Assembly: GCA_947441205.1 (NCBI GenBank)
Contig: CANETM010000025.1
Location: 1-11,637 of the forward strand
DNA length: 11,637 nucleotides
Direction: 5' to 3'
Origin: Bacteroidota bacterium
GTDB lineage: Bacteria; Bacteroidota; Bacteroidia; Chitinophagales; Chitinophagaceae
A program made the translations under genes and the position numbers. The notes beneath the pieces were generated by a model. That model searched no databases. It saw nothing but the letters and a program-made list of their open reading frames with translations, and had not been told where the DNA came from. Shown here one piece after another: positions 7,335 to 11,637 of the stretch. Position 1 is the stretch's first letter; each line of letters opens with the position of its first letter.

Positions 7335-8471
7335 ATGCATTTAAATAAGTCGTTATTTGGTTTCGTTTTCTGTATTTCCATGCTGTTGCTTAGCAATAAT
7401 GCTTTAGCACAAACCTCTATTAAATTACAAAGTACTGCTGTTCCATTCATGATGATTTCGCCTGATGCAAGATCAGGTGGTATGGGTAATTTGTCATTAG
7501 GAATGTCACCTGAAGCAAATGATTTATTCGGTAATACAGCAAAGCTTCCGTACTTAACGGAACCAAAAGGCTTTTTGATTAATTATACTCCTTGGTTAAA
7601 GGATTTAGGTTTAAATGATGTTTATTTAGCAAGTGCAGGTTTTTATAAAATTTTAAATGAGCAAAGTGCAATTAATTCTTCGTTACGTTTTTTTAGTTTA
7701 GGAAATATTGATTTTACGGATGAATCGGGTCTAACAACACTTCCATCACAAAGACCTTCTGAGTTTAGTTTTGATTTTGGGTATAGTCTATTATTAAATG
7801 ACAAATTAAGTATTGGCGCTACATTAAGATATATAAATTCTAGACTTGTTAAAGGCCCATTCGGAACAAGCGCGGTTGAGTATAGAGCAGGTAATACTGC
7901 ATCAGCCGACATTTCATTTTTTTATAAGCAAAATCCAAATTTAAATGGATTTCATGCCGGACTATTATTATCCAACTTGGGAGGTAAAATTAGTTACTCT
8001 AATGAAACTAAAAACAAATATTATATTCCTGCTAACATTGGATTAGGGATTGGGTATTTAAACAAAATAGATGCTGACAATTCAGTTGAATTTGGAGTGG
8101 ATGTTAGCAGATTAATGGTACCTGCAAGTCCTGATAATTCAGATCCTGAATCAGTAAATTATTACTTCACTCAATCAGTTATTAATAGTTATTTCAATTC
8201 CTTTTCAGCAAAATACGGAATGCCATTTTCTCAGTCATTAAAAGCATCTGCAGGTATTGAATACAATTATATCAATCGTTTTTATTTAAGAGGGGGTTAT
8301 TTCTTAGATAATAATAAGAGCCTGGGGAATATGCAATACTTTACTTTAGGAACTAGTTTTCAATACGCTCAATCTAAATTTAATATTAGCTATTTGGTTC
8401 CTTCTGGGGGTGGAATTACTAGAAATCCACTTTCAAATACACTCCGATTTGGTAGTGTATTCTTCTTTTAA
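7335..8471 (+). CDS. porV: Type IX secretion system outer-membrane protein PorV
   Basis: PorV (also called LptO) is an outer-membrane beta-barrel of the FadL type. It collects T9SS cargo from the translocon and carries it to PorU in the attachment complex. The 378-residue length is typical. A signal peptide with an ALA|Q cleavage site lies at about 22-26. The family start follows: STAVPFMMISPDARSGGMG (33-51) and then SPEANDLFGNTAKLPYL, where homologues usually have a 'WNPAK' motif, so W and P are replaced here. The remainder is alternating amphipathic beta strands with Tyr/Asn/Gly turns, and the chain ends in aromatic FGSVFFF, as expected for insertion into the outer membrane. It follows porU by 48 bases on the same strand, consistent with joint function and possibly joint transcription. 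Confidence 0.95.
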   Translation: MHLNKSLFGFVFCISMLLLSNNALAQTSIKLQSTAVPFMMISPDARSGGMGNLSLGMSPEANDLFGNTAKLPYLTEPKGFLINYTPWLKDLGLNDVYLASAGFYKILNEQSAINSSLRFFSLGNIDFTDESGLTTLPSQRPSEFSFDFGYSLLLNDKLSIGATLRYINSRLVKGPFGTSAVEYRAGNTASADISFFYKQNPNLNGFHAGLLLSNLGGKISYSNETKNKYYIPANIGLGIGYLNKIDADNSVEFGVDVSRLMVPASPDNSDPESVNYYFTQSVINSYFNSFSAKYGMPFSQSLKASAGIEYNYINRFYLRGGYFLDNNKSLGNMQYFTLGTSFQYAQSKFNISYLVPSGGGITRNPLSNTLRFGSVFFF

Positions 8472-8522
8472 TGAGTAGTTTGTTAAATATTTAATCAAGG
8501 GCGAAATTTACCTAGTTTTGAT

Positions 8523-8530
8523 TACTTTTG
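8523..8530 (+). promoter_or_regulatory. Candidate -7 box for dut, very close to the ATG
   Basis: TACTTTTG is an exact match to the Bacteroidota -7 consensus TAnnTTTG. It ends only 6 bases before the dut ATG at 8537, so transcription would start at or next to the start codon. No TTG is seen at the usual -33 distance. It is the only exact match found in the intergenic regions and would start the dut-DUF4292-envC cluster. Confidence 0.45.
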
Positions 8531-8536
8531 TTGACC

Positions 8537-8977
8537 ATGTCAATTACCGTTCAAATTGTAAATAAAAGCCATCATCCATTGCCTAGTTATGCAACAATTG
8601 GATCGTCTGGTATGGACATTAGGGCATTTATTGATACGCCAATTGTTTTACAGCCTTTTGAACGCAGTTTAATTCCAACAGGGATATACCTTTCAATACC
8701 TGAGCATCTTGAAGTTCAAATTAGACCAAGAAGTGGGCTTGCGATTAAACAAGGAATTACATGTTTAAATACACCAGGTACCATCGATGCTGATTATAGG
8801 GGAGAAATTAAAGTTATTCTTATCAACCTTTCCAATACTGAGCAAGTGATTAGTGATGGGGATAGAATTGCACAAATGGTATTTCAAAATGTTGAAAAAG
8901 CAAATTGGAATTTAGTTGAAAATTTAGATAACACGCAACGAGGTGATGGCGGTTTTGGCCACACAGGAAAACAATAA
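8537..8977 (+). CDS. dut: dUTP diphosphatase (Dut)
   Basis: Dut is the cytoplasmic dUTPase that hydrolyses dUTP to dUMP and pyrophosphate. It keeps uracil out of DNA and supplies dUMP for thymidylate synthesis. All five motifs of the homotrimeric family are present: SGMDIRA (24-30), PRSGLA (64-69), GTIDADYRGEI (81-91, catalytic Asp84 and uracil-facing Tyr87), GDRIAQM (108-114) and the flexible arm RGDGGFGHTG (135-144). I start at ATG 8537 (146 residues, the usual size). The in-frame TTG at 8528 would add three residues and lies inside the likely promoter box. It follows porV by 65 bases and precedes the DUF4292 lipoprotein by 12, so it probably begins a separate transcription unit. Confidence 0.96.
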   Translation: MSITVQIVNKSHHPLPSYATIGSSGMDIRAFIDTPIVLQPFERSLIPTGIYLSIPEHLEVQIRPRSGLAIKQGITCLNTPGTIDADYRGEIKVILINLSNTEQVISDGDRIAQMVFQNVEKANWNLVENLDNTQRGDGGFGHTGKQ

Positions 8978-8989
8978 ATAAAACTATTA

Positions 8990-9814
8990 ATGAATAAAAG
9001 CTTTTTATATTTCTCAATAGTTATTCTTTTGCTTACATCTTGCGCAACTTCTAGAAAAGTGCAGGTGATTCAGGATGCGTTATCTAGAAAAGATTCAATC
9101 AATACTCAATTGATTTCTGAAAAAATTAAAGTTGATTCGGGTTTAATTGTGAAGGAAATTATTGAAAAAATAGCTTCCACCAAATTATCCTTTAATACGA
9201 TGAATGCCCATATTAAAGTGGACTATCAAACCGTTGACAGATCGGATGCATTTATTACTAATATTAGTATTGAAAAGGGGAAGGCAATATATATTACAGC
9301 TCGTGGCGCAATGGGCGTAATTGGGCTCAAAGCAAAAATCACAAACGACAGTGTATTAATATATTATCCATTGAGTAAAAAAGTGGAAAAACGACCTTTA
9401 TCTTATCTTCAAGAAATTTTTAAAATACCAATTACCTATACTATTTTGGAAGACTTAATTGTGGGGAATCCAATTTTTGTAGAAAACTCAAATGTGGTTA
9501 ATTATAAAATGAATAATAATAAATTACAAGTGGGAATGGTTGGTAAATTATTTAAAAATTTAATGACTATAGGCGAAGATAATGTCACTGTATTGCATTT
9601 GAAATTAGATGACATGAATCTGAATCAAAATAGAACTTGTGATATTACTTACTCTAACCATGAAGCAGTTTTACAAAATCAGTTTCCGATGAGTAGGGAA
9701 ATTGCTATTTCTTCACAATCTCGCATTGAAATAAACATGGAAGTAAAAGACTATACATTTGACGATCCTTTAAAATATACCTTTGTAATTCCGAAACAGG
9801 GTAAACGAAAATAG
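8990..9814 (+). CDS. DUF4292 family lipoprotein
   Basis: The first 18 residues form a lipoprotein signal with lipobox LTSC (15-18), so Cys18 should be lipidated and the protein membrane-anchored on the periplasmic side. The 274-residue length and the body agree with DUF4292, a Bacteroidota family of unknown function. Recognisable stretches include FNTMNAHIKVDYQ, the GAMGVIGLKAKIT segment (about 106-118) and the strand-rich C-terminal half ending KYTFVIPKQGKRK. The alternating strands suggest an open beta-sheet fold like lipoprotein carriers of the LolA/LolB type, but this is only a structural guess. It sits between dut (12 bases) and the EnvC-like gene (19 bases), a placement I know from other Bacteroidota, which suggests an envelope role linked to peptidoglycan or the outer membrane. 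Confidence 0.8.
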   Translation: MNKSFLYFSIVILLLTSCATSRKVQVIQDALSRKDSINTQLISEKIKVDSGLIVKEIIEKIASTKLSFNTMNAHIKVDYQTVDRSDAFITNISIEKGKAIYITARGAMGVIGLKAKITNDSVLIYYPLSKKVEKRPLSYLQEIFKIPITYTILEDLIVGNPIFVENSNVVNYKMNNNKLQVGMVGKLFKNLMTIGEDNVTVLHLKLDDMNLNQNRTCDITYSNHEAVLQNQFPMSREIAISSQSRIEINMEVKDYTFDDPLKYTFVIPKQGKRK

Positions 9815-9833
9815 ATATTGGAAATAATTAATT

Positions 9834-11180
9834 ATGACAAAAAAGTTAGCGATTTTATTTTTTTTAATACTGGCATTATGGATACAACCATTTGCTCAAA
9901 ATAATCCAACAAGAGACGAGCTCCAAAAGCAAGAGCAAACATTAAGGAGAGAGTTGGAGGAGTTGAATCGTTTGAAAGACCAAATTCAAAAAAATAAAAA
10001 AAGTACACTTGCTCAAATGGCTGTTATCAAAAGTAAAATAGCTAAAAGAGAAGCCTTGGTTAATAGCATCGGGAAACAAGTTAAATTGATTGATGCAGCT
10101 ATTGCTGCTAATCAAAAAGATGTCCAAAAACTAAATAAGGATTTAGATACCTTGAAAAGTAAATATGAGAAAAGTATTGTTTTTGCTTATAAAAGTAGAA
10201 GTGGTTATGAGTATTTAAATTTTTTATTTTCTGCATCAAATTTTAATGATGCCGTTAAGCGCATAACTTATTTAAAAAGCTATAGACAAAACAGAGAAGC
10301 ACAAGCAAGGGCAATTGACTTGTCTCAAAAAGATTTAAATCAAAAAATTGGGCAGCTAGGTTCTAATAAAAAGGATCGTTTACAAGTATTAGGTGTTCAA
10401 AATGAACAATTAAAAGTGTTGGTTGATGATCGTAAAGAACAAGATAAAATCATCAAGCAATTAAAAGGCAAGGAACAAGAAGTGACTGCTCATTTAAGGC
10501 AAAAAGAAGCACAACGAAGAAAAATGCAATCTGCCTTAATGACCATTATTAGAAGAGAAACCTTGGAAGCAGAAAAAAAGGAAAAAGACAGGTTAGAAAA
10601 ATTAAAAGCATCTAACGATGCAGGATCAAAAGGTAAATCGGAAATTTCGAATAATAAGTCAACATCAAAGGGTGGAAACAAAGTGGGTGATGTGGAAGGT
10701 GGTTTAACCAAAACAGCGGGGGATCGACCTTACTCCGCATTAGAGACTACTGAAGAAGGAAGAGAGGCATCCATTTCAATTGAAAATAGCAAAGGCACAT
10801 TACCTTGGCCAGTAGATAGAGGAAATGTATTTGTACATTTTGGTGTTGAAAATATTCCTGGCACGAAGTTGAATCGAAATAGTGATGGTATTGAAATAGC
10901 AGTTCCTAAAGGCTCATCTGTGAAAAGCGTTGCAAATGGTGTTGTAAAATATACAGGCGATATTAATGGTGATTTGACAGTAATATTACAACATGGAAAG
11001 TACTTTACGATGTCAACACATTTAAGTAGCATTAATGTTTCAGTTGGCCAGGAAGTAAAAGCGGGTACTGTCTTAGGCAAGTCAGGCATTAATTTAGAAG
11101 GAGAGGGTTCTTTACTTTTTGTTTTAAGTAAAGAAGGTAAGTCAATTGATCCTGAAAATTGGCTCAAGAATAGAAGATAA
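9834..11180 (+). CDS. EnvC-like murein hydrolase activator (coiled coil plus degenerate LytM/M23 domain)
   Basis: This periplasmic protein resembles EnvC, which activates N-acetylmuramoyl-L-alanine amidases during septum splitting. A signal peptide ends at about PFA|Q (21). A long, charged coiled coil rich in Lys, Gln and Glu fills about 25-260. A low-complexity Gly/Ser/Lys linker (about 263-290) follows, and a LytM/M23-type domain runs from LPWPVDRG (323) to the end. The usual zinc motif HxxxD is replaced by NSDGIEI (349-355) and the final HLHF by SLLF (426-429). Only the HLS histidine (His396) remains, so the domain should not be a peptidase. This fits an activator role, as in E. coli EnvC. 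The start is ATG 9834, 19 bases after the DUF4292 stop. A matching amidase is not in the window. Confidence 0.88.
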   Translation: MTKKLAILFFLILALWIQPFAQNNPTRDELQKQEQTLRRELEELNRLKDQIQKNKKSTLAQMAVIKSKIAKREALVNSIGKQVKLIDAAIAANQKDVQKLNKDLDTLKSKYEKSIVFAYKSRSGYEYLNFLFSASNFNDAVKRITYLKSYRQNREAQARAIDLSQKDLNQKIGQLGSNKKDRLQVLGVQNEQLKVLVDDRKEQDKIIKQLKGKEQEVTAHLRQKEAQRRKMQSALMTIIRRETLEAEKKEKDRLEKLKASNDAGSKGKSEISNNKSTSKGGNKVGDVEGGLTKTAGDRPYSALETTEEGREASISIENSKGTLPWPVDRGNVFVHFGVENIPGTKLNRNSDGIEIAVPKGSSVKSVANGVVKYTGDINGDLTVILQHGKYFTMSTHLSSINVSVGQEVKAGTVLGKSGINLEGEGSLLFVLSKEGKSIDPENWLKNRR

Positions 11181-11222
11181 TTACCCTTTTTTTTATATAT
11201 TACAATTCTATAAACGCTTGTA

Positions 11223-11637
11223 ATGTCTAAATTTATTTTATCCTTTGATCAGGGTACAACTAGTAGTCGCGCTATTTTATTTGACCATCAAGGCCAAATC
11301 CAAGGTATTGCTCAAAAAGAATTTACACAACATTTTCCCCAGCCAGGTTGGGTTGAGCATGATGCCATGGAAATTTGGAGTACACAAATTGGTGTAGCTA
11401 GTGAGGCGGTAAGCAAACAAAATATTGTGCTATCTGATATCGCAGCTATTGGTATTACCAATCAACGTGAGACAACAGTTGTATGGAATAATAAAACGGG
11501 TTTGCCAATTTACAATGCCATTGTTTGGCAAGACAGAAGAACTGCCGATTATTGTGATGAACTAAAAGCACAGGGAAAAGCGGCGCAAATTCAATCAAAA
11601 ACCGGATTAGTAATTGATGCTTATTTTTCTGGAACAA
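11223..11637 (+). CDS. glpK: Glycerol kinase GlpK, 5' part (cut by window edge)
   Basis: The frame from ATG 11223 stays open to the window edge and encodes the first 138 residues of glycerol kinase, which phosphorylates glycerol to sn-glycerol 3-phosphate in the cytoplasm. The FGGY-family signatures are clear: FDQGTTSSRAILFD (8-21) for ATP, PGWVEHD (41-47), TNQRETTVVW (79-88), whose Arg82-Glu83 bind glycerol, AIVWQDRRT (99-107) and SKTGLVIDAYFSGT (125-138), with Tyr134 also at the glycerol site. These match E. coli GlpK with an offset of one residue. It starts 42 bases after the EnvC-like gene. That gap has a run of eight T but no stem and no clear promoter box, so transcription may be shared or separate. 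The remaining roughly 360 residues lie outside. Confidence 0.96.
   Translation, partial: MSKFILSFDQGTTSSRAILFDHQGQIQGIAQKEFTQHFPQPGWVEHDAMEIWSTQIGVASEAVSKQNIVLSDIAAIGITNQRETTVVWNNKTGLPIYNAIVWQDRRTADYCDELKAQGKAAQIQSKTGLVIDAYFSGT

Noticed and set aside
8481..8496. Palindromic TTAAATATTTAA after porV as a possible terminator
   Set aside because: The stem is short, entirely A/T and not followed by a T run; too weak to call.
10730..11167. Minus-strand open frame of 145 codons inside the EnvC-like gene
   Set aside because: It lies antisense to a convincing LytM domain, resembles no known family and has no sign of its own start signals; it is a shadow frame.
11181..11222. Run of eight T between the EnvC-like gene and glpK as a rho-independent terminator
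   Set aside because: No stem-loop precedes the T run.
11455..11637. Minus-strand open frame at the right edge
   Set aside because: The opposite strand carries clear glycerol kinase motifs over the same bases.

Overview
The window is an AT-rich chromosomal segment from a member of the Bacteroidota, most likely a Chitinophagaceae-type bacterium. This is inferred from the gene content: type IX secretion system (T9SS) genes porU and porV, a gldJ-family gene, a DUF4292 lipoprotein and a DUF983 protein. It also fits the promoter-like TAnnTTTG boxes and the weak Shine-Dalgarno signals. Genes are densely packed. I see no mobile element, CRISPR array, rRNA or tRNA, and no gene-free stretch longer than about 115 bases.

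Layout. Bases 1-123 are the 3' end of an unrecognised plus-strand gene. It converges on a minus-strand cluster across a perfect 40-bp palindrome that probably acts as a bidirectional terminator. The minus-strand cluster reads, in transcription order, gldJ-like (2436-3767), ispF (1946-2431), murF (636-1934) and a DUF983 zinc-ribbon membrane protein (158-601). The gaps between these genes are 4, 11 and 34 bases, so it looks like one operon. A 114-base divergent region separates gldJ from the plus-strand genes: porU (T9SS sortase), porV (T9SS outer-membrane shuttle protein), dut (dUTPase), a DUF4292 lipoprotein, an EnvC-like murein hydrolase activator, and the 5' part of glpK (glycerol kinase), which runs off the window.

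How the genes fit together. PorU and PorV belong to the T9SS attachment complex, which removes the C-terminal sorting domain from cargo and anchors it at the cell surface. GldJ is a partner of the T9SS/gliding apparatus. IspF makes an intermediate of isoprenoids, including the undecaprenyl carrier used in wall synthesis. MurF completes the UDP-MurNAc-pentapeptide precursor. The EnvC-like protein probably activates wall-cleaving amidases. The region is therefore mainly a cell-envelope and protein-secretion neighbourhood.

I did not find a clearly new biological system. The points most worth a second look are: a GldJ homologue without a lipobox cysteine; the 40-bp perfect palindrome that also encodes the last codons of the DUF983 gene; a perfect 13-bp inverted repeat inside porU at the start of its C-terminal domain; a dut-DUF4292-envC cluster that seems to lack the sprE/porW gene I expect there; and a dut promoter box so close to the ATG that the mRNA may be leaderless.
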